64,000 bases of DNA, taken from positions 372,001 to 436,000 of the forward strand of contig NZ_JAQNCY010000001.1 of NCBI RefSeq assembly GCF_028368855.1. The letters are read 5' to 3'. This document shows, one piece after another, positions 38,928 through 48,448 of this stretch; the stretch's first letter is position 1, and each line of letters starts with the position of its first letter. Both the position numbers and the translations under genes were made by a program. This stretch comes from Leisingera sp. SS27. GTDB lineage: Bacteria > Pseudomonadota > Alphaproteobacteria > Rhodobacterales > Rhodobacteraceae. The notes under the pieces were generated by a model. It had not been told where the DNA came from and did no database searches. It saw only the letters and a program-made list of their open reading frames with translations.

Positions 38928-39395
38928 ATGCAACGCATTTTCACCGCTACCTCAGGCGCTGTTTTTCTGGCCTTTACAACGGCCTGCGGGCCCCTGCCCG
39001 TCTATTACAAGCAAGGGGCAGAGGTGTCGCGCCTGCAAAGTGACGAACTGGCCTGCGCGACCCAGGCTCTGAAAGACGCCCCGGTCGCCAATCAAATCCG
39101 CCAGCATCCGCCGGTTTTCCACCCCGGTCGGCAGGTCTGCCACAACGGCAATTGCCACTATTACCCTGGATACTGGTCCGAAGGCAGCATCTACACCGTT
39201 GATGTCAACAGACCACTGCGCCAGCGGCTGGAAAAATCCTGCATGGCCTCAAAGGGCTACCAGCAGATTGCGCTGAAACGCTGCACCCGCAGCAGTGCCG
39301 GCACCCCGATTGGGCCACGGCTGGCACCGCTGAGCGAAGCATCCTGCGCGCAGCGTAACCGCGACGGCAGCACCGTCATCCGCAGCGGCGGCTGA
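38928..39395 (+). CDS. small cysteine-containing lipoprotein, unknown
   Basis: Exported protein of 155 residues. The signal peptide ends in an atypical lipobox FTTAC (Cys20). The mature part has the striking stretch VCHNGNCHYYPGYWSEGSIY near residue 75, then VDVNRPLRQRLEKSCMASKGY and a further Cys. Four or more cysteines suggest disulfides in the periplasm. I do not recognise the family. It starts the plus-strand trio set inside the ntr-trk block; a 116-base gap follows. Confidence 0.7.
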   Translation: MQRIFTATSGAVFLAFTTACGPLPVYYKQGAEVSRLQSDELACATQALKDAPVANQIRQHPPVFHPGRQVCHNGNCHYYPGYWSEGSIYTVDVNRPLRQRLEKSCMASKGYQQIALKRCTRSSAGTPIGPRLAPLSEASCAQRNRDGSTVIRSGG

Positions 39396-39511
39396 ACCTC
39401 CGGCTGTGATCAGCCGCTCCGCGGCAGGACATTTTTGATTTGCGGCCTAAGTTCAAGTAAGCTGAACGCCAATTGTTTTTGACCAGTATTCTCAAAAGAG
39501 AAAGGTACCCG

Positions 39512-39814
39512 ATGCGGATACATTTCCTGTTTGCCGCGCTGCCTGTGGCAGCTGTTGCCGCAGCCTGTGAACCGGTGGCTCCGATTGCTCCACCACCGGC
39601 GGCGGCACCTGCACCGGCGGCAGCACCTGCCAGCTACAGCACCCAGGCATCGCGCCCGGCGCCCGCACCGGCCCCCGCTTCCACAGCCCCGGCCAGCACA
39701 ACAACCGCTCCTGCAGCAACAACCATCGGCCCGCCGGGCGGCGGTGGCGCCGGTTCAGGCGGCGGCGGTGGCGGCGGTGCTGGAGGCGGCGGCGGCGGTG
39801 GCGGCTGGGGCTGA
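39512..39814 (+). CDS. small proline/alanine-rich, glycine-tailed lipoprotein
   Basis: Predicted lipoprotein of 100 residues with low complexity throughout. The signal MRIHFLFAALPVAAVAAAC gives lipid Cys19, followed by Glu. The first half is Ala-Pro repeats; the last 26 residues or so are almost all Gly and end in GWG. ATG 39512 has AGAAAGG about 9 bases upstream. The tail could be a flexible spacer or ligand. Its stop is 15 bases before the caspase-like gene, so the two are cotranscribed. Function unknown. Confidence 0.7.
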   Translation: MRIHFLFAALPVAAVAAACEPVAPIAPPPAAAPAPAAAPASYSTQASRPAPAPAPASTAPASTTTAPAATTIGPPGGGGAGSGGGGGGGAGGGGGGGGWG

Positions 39815-39828
39815 ACCCGAACAAAACC

Positions 39829-42171
39829 ATGACAGCCCATTCCCCCATCCCTTCCGCGCTTGCGGCTCTGACCCTTTCCTGTGCAGGGATGCTGCCTGCG
39901 GCGGCGCAGGCAGCCTATGAAACCCGCGAAGGCAGTGCCGCCCCCGAAACCGCCATCGTGATCGGCATACAGGACTACGACCACGTCAGCGATCTGACCA
40001 ACACCCGCAAGGACGCCGAGGCGATGGCAGAGATGCTCAAGACCTTCGGCTATACCGTCTATGAAGGCTACGATCTGGACAAGCGCGGGTTCGAGGCGTT
40101 GCTCCGGCAGGCAGCGCTCAACATCCGCGAAGGCAGCCAGGTGTTTTTCTACTACGCGGGCCACGGCATTCAGCTGGGACGGCGCAATTATCTGCTGACC
40201 AGCGATGCCGAGCTTACGGGGATCCACGACCTGCCGTTCCAGTCAGTCACACTTGACCGGGTATCCGCCATTCTGGGCGGCAAGGCCGGCAGCCAGATCC
40301 TGATGCTGGATTCCTGCCGCGACAATCCTGTGCCGCAGGCCAAGCTCAATGCCGAGGTCGGTGCCCAGCTTTATGAGGCGCGCGAAGGTTTTGATGTGTT
40401 CCGCCCGCCGCTGAACACGCTGGTGGCCTTCTCCACCTCCCCCGGCGCCACCGCGCTGGATGGGGAGCCCGGCAGCAACAGCCCTTATACCGCTTCCGTT
40501 GTGCGGCACTTCCCGGACAACCCGGACGAGGACGCAATGACCGTCCTGGCAGCCATCCGCAGCGATGTCTACAGCGCTACCGGCAATACGCAGGTGCCCT
40601 GGGAGAGCTCCACCCTGATGCAGAAGATCTACCTGCGCCCTGCGGAGCGGTCCCTGAATGTTGCCTCGGCCAGTACGGACACCGCATCTGGGACCGTGGC
40701 CGCCAGCCTTGATCAGATCCCGGCGGAACTGTCTGTCAAAGTGCCGCTGGGCCGGGCGCTGGAGCTGGCGCCTGAAATCAGCCCTTATGTTCAAGCGGGC
40801 ACAACGGTTTCGATTGTTGAAAATTCGTCTTCCGGCGTCACATCGCTGCAATCCGGTGACGGCCGTGCGCTCAGCGTCAGCTATGCGCCCAAGCTCACTG
40901 AGCTGCCCGCCCGCAAGGACGGCGGCCAGGTCCGCAGGGACCGGATGGTACTGCGGCTGGCACAGGCAGATGCGGTGCGCGATGTCACCGTGAACCTCGA
41001 GATGATCGCCCGCCAGTGCGACCTGGAAGCCGGCGATTTGCTTGACCTGCAAGGTGTTGGCCTGTTCCGTTTCCCCAATGAAATCGACCTCAAGGCGGCT
41101 GAGACCGCCTGCCGGGAGGCTGTTGAGGCCGCGCCGGATCTTGGCCGTCTGCACTACCAGCTTGGACGTGCGCTGCAGGGCCAGGGGCGGCTGATGGACG
41201 CCTACGAAGCCTTTGAAAAGGCGTTGGAACTGGGCCACATCCGCGCCTATAACGCGGTGGCCTATCTGCATGTCACGCCAAATGTGGACCGCGAAACGGT
41301 GCCGATCCCCTATGACCCTGACAAGGCCTTTGCGCTTTGGGACAAGGGCATTGAGGCCGGCGACCCCTTCTCGATGCATGCACGCGGCAAACGGCTCCTG
41401 CGCAAAAGCAGCACGCCTGAGGAAAAACAGCGCGGCTACGACCTGCTGAGCCGTGCTGTCGAGCTTGGCCATACCTACTCGATGAACGAGCTTGGCTATT
41501 TTTTCTTGTGGAGCGGCGATGAACTGGCGCAGCCGGAGCGCGGGCTGACATATCTGGAGGCCTCCGCCGGGCGCGGCGACATCTATGGGACAGCCAATCT
41601 GGGCTACGTCTACCGCGACGGCGGTGCCGGCAAACCGGTGGACAAGGAAAAGGCCCGCGCGCTGTTTGCGGAGGCCGCCCAGCTGGGCCACCCGCATGCC
41701 CCGGGTGAGATTGGCCGCATGATCATGAACGGCGACCTGCCCGGCAGCGACGCTGCGGAAGCTCTGGAATGGTATGACATGGGCCTTGCCCGCGGCGATG
41801 CCTGGGGCGGTGCGAACGGCGCCTGGGTGGCACTGAACCGCTTGTCTGACCGTGTCCCGGCCCATGCCGCCGCGGCCCGGGCCGGCAAGGCGATGGCCCT
41901 GAATGACCCGGACGCAAGGGCCGCGGCACGGGAGCTGCTGGCCGGAATGACCAAGGCAGACATCGCCGCTGCCACCCAGTCTGTGCTGCGCGGGCTCGGG
42001 TCTGGCATTGCCGTTGACGGCCAATTCGGCCCGGCCTCACGCCGGGAACTGGCAGATTGGGCCCGCAAGGCAGGGCTGCCCGCAACCGTGCCCGGGGACG
42101 CCGTCGATCAATTGCGGCTGGCAGCGCAGGTTCATTTCGCGCTGAACCCGATCCGCCAGGACCTGTTCTGA
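39829..42171 (+). CDS. exported caspase-like protease with Sel1 repeats
   Basis: Protein of 780 residues. A signal peptide ends near residue 29 (AAAQAAYET). Residues 38-235 are a caspase-like (C14) domain with the catalytic pair His112 in YYAGHGIQ and Cys163 in LDSCRDNP, both intact. A beta-rich linker follows, then TPR/Sel1-type repeats from about 425 to 690 (LHYQLGRALQGQGRLMDAYE, YSMNELGYFFLWSG, TANLGYVYRDGGAG). The end (LGSGIAVDGQFGPASRREL) resembles a peptidoglycan-binding repeat. It is predicted to be a periplasmic or surface protease or scaffold; its target is unknown. Confidence 0.85.
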   Translation: MTAHSPIPSALAALTLSCAGMLPAAAQAAYETREGSAAPETAIVIGIQDYDHVSDLTNTRKDAEAMAEMLKTFGYTVYEGYDLDKRGFEALLRQAALNIREGSQVFFYYAGHGIQLGRRNYLLTSDAELTGIHDLPFQSVTLDRVSAILGGKAGSQILMLDSCRDNPVPQAKLNAEVGAQLYEAREGFDVFRPPLNTLVAFSTSPGATALDGEPGSNSPYTASVVRHFPDNPDEDAMTVLAAIRSDVYSATGNTQVPWESSTLMQKIYLRPAERSLNVASASTDTASGTVAASLDQIPAELSVKVPLGRALELAPEISPYVQAGTTVSIVENSSSGVTSLQSGDGRALSVSYAPKLTELPARKDGGQVRRDRMVLRLAQADAVRDVTVNLEMIARQCDLEAGDLLDLQGVGLFRFPNEIDLKAAETACREAVEAAPDLGRLHYQLGRALQGQGRLMDAYEAFEKALELGHIRAYNAVAYLHVTPNVDRETVPIPYDPDKAFALWDKGIEAGDPFSMHARGKRLLRKSSTPEEKQRGYDLLSRAVELGHTYSMNELGYFFLWSGDELAQPERGLTYLEASAGRGDIYGTANLGYVYRDGGAGKPVDKEKARALFAEAAQLGHPHAPGEIGRMIMNGDLPGSDAAEALEWYDMGLARGDAWGGANGAWVALNRLSDRVPAHAAAARAGKAMALNDPDARAAARELLAGMTKADIAAATQSVLRGLGSGIAVDGQFGPASRRELADWARKAGLPATVPGDAVDQLRLAAQVHFALNPIRQDLF

Positions 42172-42175
42172 CCGC

Positions 42176-42201
42176 AAAAGCGCCCGGCTGAAACCGGGCG
42201 C
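42176..42201 (-). terminator. terminator of the ntrYX transcript
   Basis: Perfect 8-pair stem GCGCCCGG/CCGGGCGC (42180-42187 with 42194-42201), followed on the minus strand by TTTT. It also marks the end of the caspase gene on the other strand. Confidence 0.75.
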
Positions 42202-42211
42202 ACGCAGCTTT

Positions 42212-43621
42212 TCAGGCCTCTTCTTCCTCGTTCTCCACATGCGCCACCCGGGCGCCTGCCTTGTTGGACGTCACCACCCCCAGCGACTTCAGCTTGCGGT
42301 GCAGCGCCGAACGCTCCATGCCGACAAAGGACGCCGTCCGGCTGATATTGCCGCCAAAGCGGTTGATTTGGGTCAGCAGGTATTCACGCTCGAACGCCTC
42401 CCGCGCCTCGCGCAGCGGCAGTGTCGCCAGCGCGCCGGACAGCACCACCCGGCCCTCTTCCTGCGGCTTTTCCTCCTCGCGCGGCAGATCCTTGGCCTCG
42501 ATCGGGCCGCTGCCGTCGCCCAGGATCAGCACCCGCTCCACCAGGTTCTTCAGCTGCCGCACGTTGCCTGGCCACAGCATGGTCTGCATCAGCGCCACCG
42601 CCTCATCCGTCAGCTCGCGCAGCGGCAGGCCCTGGGCTTCGTTGAATTGAGCAATGAAGTGGCCTGCCAGCAGCGGAATATCCTCGCGCCGGTCCGCCAG
42701 CGACGGCACAGCCACCGGCACCACATTCAGGCGGTGATACAGCTCCTGACGGAAGGTGCCGGCCTCGATCTCGGCGTCCAGGTCCTTGTTGGTTGAAGAA
42801 ACAACCCGCAGATCCACCTTGACCTTGTCCGATCCGCCAACCCGCTGGAACTGCTGGTCCACCAGCACCCGCAGGATCTTGGACTGGGTGCCCAGCGGCA
42901 TGTCGGCGACCTCATCAAAGAACACCACGCCGCCATGCGCCTGCTCCAGCAGCCCCGGTTCCACGCCGCGCTCAGAGGATTCGCGCCCGAACAGAACTTC
43001 CTCCATCCGGTCGGGCTCAATGCTGGCGCAATTCACGGTGATAAACGGCGCAGAGGCGCGGTTCGAATTGGCGTGGATATAGCGCGCCGCGATTTCCTTG
43101 CCGCTGCCCGCTGGGCCGGTCAGCATCACCCGGCCATTGGATTTGGTCACCTTGTCGAGCTGGCCGGTCAGGGTTCGGAACGCCGCAGAGGTGCCGATCA
43201 TCTCTGCCGGGCCGGTGTCCTTGCGCTTCAGGTCCGTATTCTCCCGGCGCAGGCGCGAGGTTTCCATCGCACGCCGGATCACCACCATCAGCTGGTCGAT
43301 GTTGAAGGGCTTCTCGATGAAGTCATAAGCGCCCTGCTTGATCGCAGCGACCGCGATTTCGATATTGCCGTGGCCTGAGATGATCACCACCGGAACATCC
43401 GGGGTGTCCCGCTTCACCGCCTTCAGAATGTCGATCCCATCCATCTGACTGTCCTTCAGCCAGATGTCCAGGATCATCAAAGCCGGCTGAGCCGCCTCCA
43501 GCTGAGCCATGCATTCGTCGGAATTGCCGGCCTTGCGGGTGGCATAACCCTCGTCCTCCAGAATATCCGAGACCAGTTCACGGATGTCGCGCTCATCATC
43601 TACAATCAGAATGTCACTCAT
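42212..43621 (-). CDS. ntrX: response regulator NtrX, GAFTGA-less
   Basis: Regulator of 469 residues: receiver domain (phospho-acceptor Asp52 in LMILDIWLKD), AAA+ domain with Walker A TGPAGSGKE near 168, DNA-binding Fis-type helix at the end (GGNISRTASFVGMERSALHR). In place of the GAFTGA loop it has LFGRESSERGVEPGLLEQ, so it should not drive sigma-54 polymerase. Partner of NtrY, whose stop overlaps its start by 4 bases. In Rhodobacteraceae NtrYX affects redox and nitrogen responses. Confidence 0.95.
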   Translation of the reverse strand: MSDILIVDDERDIRELVSDILEDEGYATRKAGNSDECMAQLEAAQPALMILDIWLKDSQMDGIDILKAVKRDTPDVPVVIISGHGNIEIAVAAIKQGAYDFIEKPFNIDQLMVVIRRAMETSRLRRENTDLKRKDTGPAEMIGTSAAFRTLTGQLDKVTKSNGRVMLTGPAGSGKEIAARYIHANSNRASAPFITVNCASIEPDRMEEVLFGRESSERGVEPGLLEQAHGGVVFFDEVADMPLGTQSKILRVLVDQQFQRVGGSDKVKVDLRVVSSTNKDLDAEIEAGTFRQELYHRLNVVPVAVPSLADRREDIPLLAGHFIAQFNEAQGLPLRELTDEAVALMQTMLWPGNVRQLKNLVERVLILGDGSGPIEAKDLPREEEKPQEEGRVVLSGALATLPLREAREAFEREYLLTQINRFGGNISRTASFVGMERSALHRKLKSLGVVTSNKAGARVAHVENEEEEA

Positions 43622-45900
43622 GTCAGACCTGCTTTCACTGTGCTCTTGTTAGGCGCCGCCGCTTTCTGGGCTGCGGCGGGCAGGCGGATCACCGCCATTG
43701 CGCCGTTATGCGCGTGTCCCTCGAACACCGGGGCATCTTCCAGCGTCAGCGTGCCCCCGTGCTCCTCGATGATTTTCTTGACGATCGGCAGCCCCAGCCC
43801 GGTGCCCGCATCCCGCGTGGTCACATAAGGCTCAAACAGCCGCGCCCGGTCCTCCGGCAGACCGATGCCATTGTCAGCAATCCGGACCTCATAGGCATTG
43901 CCTGCCTGCTGGGCGGACACCCGGATTTCCGGCACGAGGCCTTCCGGAGCGCCTTTTTGCTGCAGGCTTTCGATAGCTTCGCCTGCGTTCTTAATCAGAT
44001 TGGTCAACGCCTGGCCAATCATCGTTGCGTCCAGATCCGAGGGCATCTCTGCCTTGGGCAGATCCGCCGTGATCAGGACGTCCGGCTGGCCCTGCTGCTG
44101 CAGGATCACCGCGTCCCGCACCAGTTTGACCAGATCCTCCTCGCGCCGCTCCGGTTCCGGCATGCGGGCGAATTTGGAGAACTCATCGACGATCCTGCGC
44201 AGGTCATTGGTCTGGCGCACGATCACGTCAGTCATGGATTGCAGCTGGTCGCTGTTCTCCTCGCCCAGCTTGGGCGCAAACTTGCGTTTGATGCGCTCCG
44301 CGCTCAGCTGGATCGGGGTCAGCGGGTTCTTGATCTCATGCGCGATGCGGCGGGCCACATCGCCCCAGGCCGCCATCCGCTGGGCGCTGACCAGATCGGT
44401 CACGTCGTCAAAGGCCACCACATAGCCTTCCAGCCCGCCTTCCTCTGAACGGCGCGGCGACATCCGGACCAGCAAGTTTTCCAGCTGCCCCTGGCGGGTT
44501 ACCTTGATTTCTTCCTGCACAACCTCGGCACCGGTTTCAATCAGCTCTGCGAAGAGCGGCCCGAACTCCGGCACCGACACGGCCAGTGCCAGCGATTGCT
44601 GGTCTTCCTGCCAGTCCAGCAGCCGTTCAGCTGAGCGGTTGACGAAGGTCACCCGCCCGTCCGCATCCAGACCTACAACTCCGGAGGTCACGGAGGACAG
44701 CACCGAGTCAAACAACCGCCGCCGCCGCTCGATCTGGCGGGTGTTGTCGATCAACCGGCCGTGCTGCGCCTTCAGTTCCCGGGTCATCTGGTTGAAGTAG
44801 TCTCCCAGCTGAGCGATTTCGTCACCGTCCCGCTCGACCGGAACCTGCACGTCCAGATTGCCGGCTCCGACCCGCTGCGCCGCGACAGTCAGGCGTCCCA
44901 CCGGACGCGACAGCCGCTCTGCAAACCACATTCCCAGCCACATCGCTGCCAGGATCAGGATTACTGCAAAGCCAATATACAAGAGCGCAAATTCAAACAG
45001 CACCCGTCCGCGCTCACTCTCGAGCTGCTGATACAGATGGGCAGTTTCCTGGGTGTCATCCAGCAGGTTCAGCAGTTCGCCGTCCACATCGCGGCTGATG
45101 TACAGGAACCGGTCAACAAAGGCGTCCAGCCTCACCAGCGCACGGAATTCGCTGTTGTTCCAATCCTCGATCAGCAGCAGGCCGTCCTCGCGGGCGGTGC
45201 TGATCTGGCGGTCATTGGGCTTTTCAAAATCGAATTCATAAGACCGCTCGCCGCGTGCGCGGATCAGGCCTGCGCTGTCGACAATATAGGCTTCGCGCAG
45301 CCCCCGCTGAACCTGAAGCTGCCCCTGCGCCAGCACCAGCCGCAATTCAGCATCATTGATGAAGAAACTGCGCGACCGGCTGCTGTCGAGATACCGCGCC
45401 AACGCACGGGCATCCTCTGTCAGATCGCCCTTCTGCTGAGCCTGATACGCCTCCGCTGCCTCCAGTGAACTGCCGATCACCTGCCGCACCCGCTGCGAAA
45501 ACCAGCCCTCAAGACCCACGTTGACCGTCAGCACCGCAAAGACCGCGACAATGACAGTGGGAATCAGCGCCAGAAACCCGAAAGCCCCGATCAGCCGCAA
45601 ATGCAGCCGGGAGCCGGCCGACTTGGAACGCCGCGCCGCAAACAGCCGAAGGATCTGGGCCATCACCAGGGCGGCGATGGTCAGGATGTATACCAGGTCA
45701 GCCAGCAGGATCAGCCGCAGCGATCGCGAAGAAGCGCCCTGCCCGAAGGGACCGATAATGAGGAAGGTTGCCAATGCAAGGACGGGGCCCAGCAGAACCA
45801 GGCCAATGGTGCCGATATTGCGCGCCCGGCGGGTTCTCCGCCACCGGTCCAAGGCCGCAAACGGCCCGTACGCCGCCCTCAGATGTGACTTATGCGCCAC
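43618..45900 (-). CDS. ntrY: sensor histidine kinase NtrY
   Basis: Membrane histidine kinase of 760 residues. Three membrane segments lie near the N-terminus (about 28-125), a periplasmic sensing region follows, and a fourth segment is near 310. A HAMP domain, a PAS domain (SSVTSGVVGLDADGRVTFV), and the dimerisation domain with the phosphorylated His near residue 520 (AHEIKNPLTPIQLSAERIKR) come next, then HATPase (VRIADNGIGLPEDRA, GTGLGLPIVKKIIEEHGG). Phosphorylates NtrX. Confidence 0.96.
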   Translation of the reverse strand: MAHKSHLRAAYGPFAALDRWRRTRRARNIGTIGLVLLGPVLALATFLIIGPFGQGASSRSLRLILLADLVYILTIAALVMAQILRLFAARRSKSAGSRLHLRLIGAFGFLALIPTVIVAVFAVLTVNVGLEGWFSQRVRQVIGSSLEAAEAYQAQQKGDLTEDARALARYLDSSRSRSFFINDAELRLVLAQGQLQVQRGLREAYIVDSAGLIRARGERSYEFDFEKPNDRQISTAREDGLLLIEDWNNSEFRALVRLDAFVDRFLYISRDVDGELLNLLDDTQETAHLYQQLESERGRVLFEFALLYIGFAVILILAAMWLGMWFAERLSRPVGRLTVAAQRVGAGNLDVQVPVERDGDEIAQLGDYFNQMTRELKAQHGRLIDNTRQIERRRRLFDSVLSSVTSGVVGLDADGRVTFVNRSAERLLDWQEDQQSLALAVSVPEFGPLFAELIETGAEVVQEEIKVTRQGQLENLLVRMSPRRSEEGGLEGYVVAFDDVTDLVSAQRMAAWGDVARRIAHEIKNPLTPIQLSAERIKRKFAPKLGEENSDQLQSMTDVIVRQTNDLRRIVDEFSKFARMPEPERREEDLVKLVRDAVILQQQGQPDVLITADLPKAEMPSDLDATMIGQALTNLIKNAGEAIESLQQKGAPEGLVPEIRVSAQQAGNAYEVRIADNGIGLPEDRARLFEPYVTTRDAGTGLGLPIVKKIIEEHGGTLTLEDAPVFEGHAHNGAMAVIRLPAAAQKAAAPNKSTVKAGLT

Positions 45901-46000
45901 TTACTGCCCTCATCCTGATGTGCGACTCTTTGCGAGTCACCGCCATATCTCGTGGCCCTGCCTAGGAAATTCACAACAAGGCCACATTTCTGTGGCGATA

Positions 46001-47365
46001 TTACATCAGTTTGCGGCGGCGTGTCACCTCAATATCCAGATCGGTGATCTTCTTACGCAGGGTATTCCGGTTGATCCCCAGTAAATCCGCGCATTTTGCC
46101 TGGTTGCCACCGGTTGCGGCCAGGGCAATTTCAATCAGCGGTGCCTCCACCTCGCGCAGCAGACGCATGTAAAGGCCCGGCGGCGGCAGTATGTCCCCGT
46201 GCAGGTCAAAATACCGCTGCAAATGGCGGCCCACTGCCTCTGACAGCTTCTCATCGGAAAATCCCGCCGCAGCTGGCTGCGGGCCGGCTTGCGGTCCCAG
46301 TACAGCCTCGGCATCCGCCTGGGTAATTTCTTCGCTGCGTGATGTCAGCGCCAGCCGGCGGACGGTATTTTCCAGCTGCCGGACATTGCCGGGCCAGGAG
46401 AACCGGCGCAAAACCTCGCGTGCAGCTTCGCTCAGTTCCCGGTGCGGTGACCCGTCGTTTTCAGCGGTGATCAGGAAATGCTCTGCCAGCAGCGGTATGT
46501 CCTCCACCCGTTCCCTCAGCGCCGGAACATGCAGTTCCGATCCGCAGATCCGGTAATAGAGATCCTGGCGCAGATCGCCGCTTTCCATCGCCTTGGACAG
46601 ATCCTTCTGGCTGGAGGCAATGAACCGCGGCGCGTGATCCCCCGGAACATCCATCATCCGGACCAGCCGCGCCTGCGCCTCCTCCGGCAGGTCTGCCAGC
46701 TCGTCAATGACCAGCGTGCCGCCCTTCACTTGCGCCAGCAGCCGCGACGGGCCTTCCAGCGCGATCAGATCCGCAGCATCCGCATGCACAAACGGCAATG
46801 TGCGCCGGTCCGAAAAATCATGAATTGCCTGCACGATCAGCGACTTGCCGGTACCGCTTTCACCCGTAACCAGCAGCGGCAGATCGGTGTTCATAACCCG
46901 GGCGATAAGCCGGTACAGTGTCTGCATCACTTCGCTGCGGCCAATCAGGGGCAGTTCTTCGGGGCGTTCCTTTGCATCGGCGCGCGGCACTGGCGCGACC
47001 CGTTTGGCCGCCAGCGCCTTGGCGGTGCGTTTCATCAATTCCGGCAGGTCAAAGGGCTTGGGCAGATAGTCATAAGCCTCCGCCTCCTCTGCCTTGATCG
47101 CCGTCATGATGGTGTTCTGCGCCGAGATCACGATCACCGGCAGCCCCGGCCGGTCCGCCTGGATCTTGGGCAGCATTTCCAGCCCGTTCCCGTCCGGCAT
47201 CATCACGTCCGATATCACCACATCGCCCTTGCCCTCGCCGACCCAGCGCATCAGCGTCGTCAGTGAAGAGGTCGCATGCACCTTGCAGCCCGCGCGGGTC
47301 AGCGCCTGGGTCAGTACAGTGCGGATGGTGCGGTCGTCGTCAGCGACCAGAACGGTGCCGTCCAT
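46001..47365 (-). CDS. ntrC: nitrogen regulator NtrC, GAFTGA-less
   Basis: Nitrogen-limitation response regulator of 454 residues: receiver with Asp53 ([11 protein letters not shown]), AAA+ domain with Walker [10 protein letters not shown] near 167, and Fis-type helix ([20 protein letters not shown]) at the end. The central domain is short: only about 15 residues separate HADAADLI from [13 protein letters not shown], and the GAFTGA loop is gone. This matches Rhodobacter capsulatus NtrC, which activates the housekeeping polymerase rather than sigma-54. It starts 3 bases after ntrB. Confidence 0.95.
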   Translation of the reverse strand: MDGTVLVADDDRTIRTVLTQALTRAGCKVHATSSLTTLMRWVGEGKGDVVISDVMMPDGNGLEMLPKIQADRPGLPVIVISAQNTIMTAIKAEEAEAYDYLPKPFDLPELMKRTAKALAAKRVAPVPRADAKERPEELPLIGRSEVMQTLYRLIARVMNTDLPLLVTGESGTGKSLIVQAIHDFSDRRTLPFVHADAADLIALEGPSRLLAQVKGGTLVIDELADLPEEAQARLVRMMDVPGDHAPRFIASSQKDLSKAMESGDLRQDLYYRICGSELHVPALRERVEDIPLLAEHFLITAENDGSPHRELSEAAREVLRRFSWPGNVRQLENTVRRLALTSRSEEITQADAEAVLGPQAGPQPAAAGFSDEKLSEAVGRHLQRYFDLHGDILPPPGLYMRLLREVEAPLIEIALAATGGNQAKCADLLGINRNTLRKKITDLDIEVTRRRKLM

Positions 47366-47368
47366 GGA

Positions 47369-48448
47369 TCAGCTCTCCTGCGGTTTTGCGTCACGCGGCA
47401 CGCGCGACAGCGACAGCCGGAACACCGTGCGCCCGGGAACCGAGCTTACGGAAATCCAGCCATTGTGCTCCGAGACGATCTTGCTCACCAAAGCAAGGCC
47501 CAGCCCGGTGCCGTTTTCCCTGCCTGAAACAAACGGGTCGAAAATATCGTCCTTGATCTTGTCCGGCAGCCCCGGCCCGTCATCGGTGATCTCGATCTGA
47601 AGGGGCAGCAGCTTGCCCGTCCCATCGCTGCGGCGCAGCCGGAAGGAATGCTCATAGAAGGTGCGGATATGAATGCTTCCGCCTTTTGAATCAGCCGCTT
47701 CCGAGGCGTTCTTCAATAGATTCAGCACGACCTGCAGCAGCTGGTCCGCATCGCCCCAGGCCATCGGCAGCGAGGGGTCGTACTGTTCGGTTATGGTCAT
47801 ATGGGCGCCAAATCCCAGCAGCGCCGACCGACGCGCCCGGTCCAGCACATCGTGCAGGTTCACCGGCTGGAATGCGGGCTCAGTCAGGTTGCCGAACTGC
47901 TCCACCTGCTCCAGCAGTTTCACGATGCGGCGGCTTTCGCTGACGATCAGGTCAGTCAGCTCCAGGTCTTCCGGCCCCAGCCCCATACTCAGCAGCTGCG
48001 CAGCTCCGGTGATGCCCGCCAGCGGATTCTTGATCTCGTGCGCCAGCATTTCCGCCATGCCGATGGCAGAGGCGGCGGCGGATTTGGCGGAATGGGTCTG
48101 TGTCATCCGCCCGGCCAATTCCCGCGGGGTGACCATCAGCAGCATCACGCCTTCCTGCCCTTGCATGGGGGCAATCTGCACCCCGCATTGCAGCGGTGCC
48201 CGACTGCCGGAGCCGACATCGATGTCATTCACAAACAGCGGCGTGCTCTGCACCCGGGCGCGGGCAAAGGCCTCCTCGATCGGGGCGTCGATGGCCAATG
48301 TGTCCCAGACCGGCTGCCCCAGCAGCGCCTTGCGCGAGGTGTTGAGGAACCCCTCGCCGGCCGCATTCACATCAGAGATCTTGTCCCAGGCGTCGATCAG
48401 AAAGGCCGGCACCGGCATAGAGGCCCACAGAGCAGTGCTTTCCATCAT
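47369..48448 (-). CDS. ntrB: nitrogen sensor kinase NtrB
   Basis: Soluble histidine kinase/phosphatase of 359 residues that phosphorylates NtrC when nitrogen is scarce; PII protein sets its activity. A PAS-like N-terminal domain (ASMPVPAFLIDAWDKISDVN) precedes the phospho-accepting His137 in MLAHEIKNPLAGITGAAQLL and the HATPase boxes (LLKNASEAAD, ITDDGPGLPDKIK, GTGLGLALVSKIV). No membrane segment. Start overlaps the dusB stop by 4 bases. Confidence 0.96.
   Translation of the reverse strand: MMESTALWASMPVPAFLIDAWDKISDVNAAGEGFLNTSRKALLGQPVWDTLAIDAPIEEAFARARVQSTPLFVNDIDVGSGSRAPLQCGVQIAPMQGQEGVMLLMVTPRELAGRMTQTHSAKSAAASAIGMAEMLAHEIKNPLAGITGAAQLLSMGLGPEDLELTDLIVSESRRIVKLLEQVEQFGNLTEPAFQPVNLHDVLDRARRSALLGFGAHMTITEQYDPSLPMAWGDADQLLQVVLNLLKNASEAADSKGGSIHIRTFYEHSFRLRRSDGTGKLLPLQIEITDDGPGLPDKIKDDIFDPFVSGRENGTGLGLALVSKIVSEHNGWISVSSVPGRTVFRLSLSRVPRDAKPQES

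Noticed and set aside
40243-42024. Minus-strand open frame antisense to the caspase-like gene
   Set aside because: Shadow frame with no domain; the plus-strand protein has a signal peptide and intact catalytic residues.
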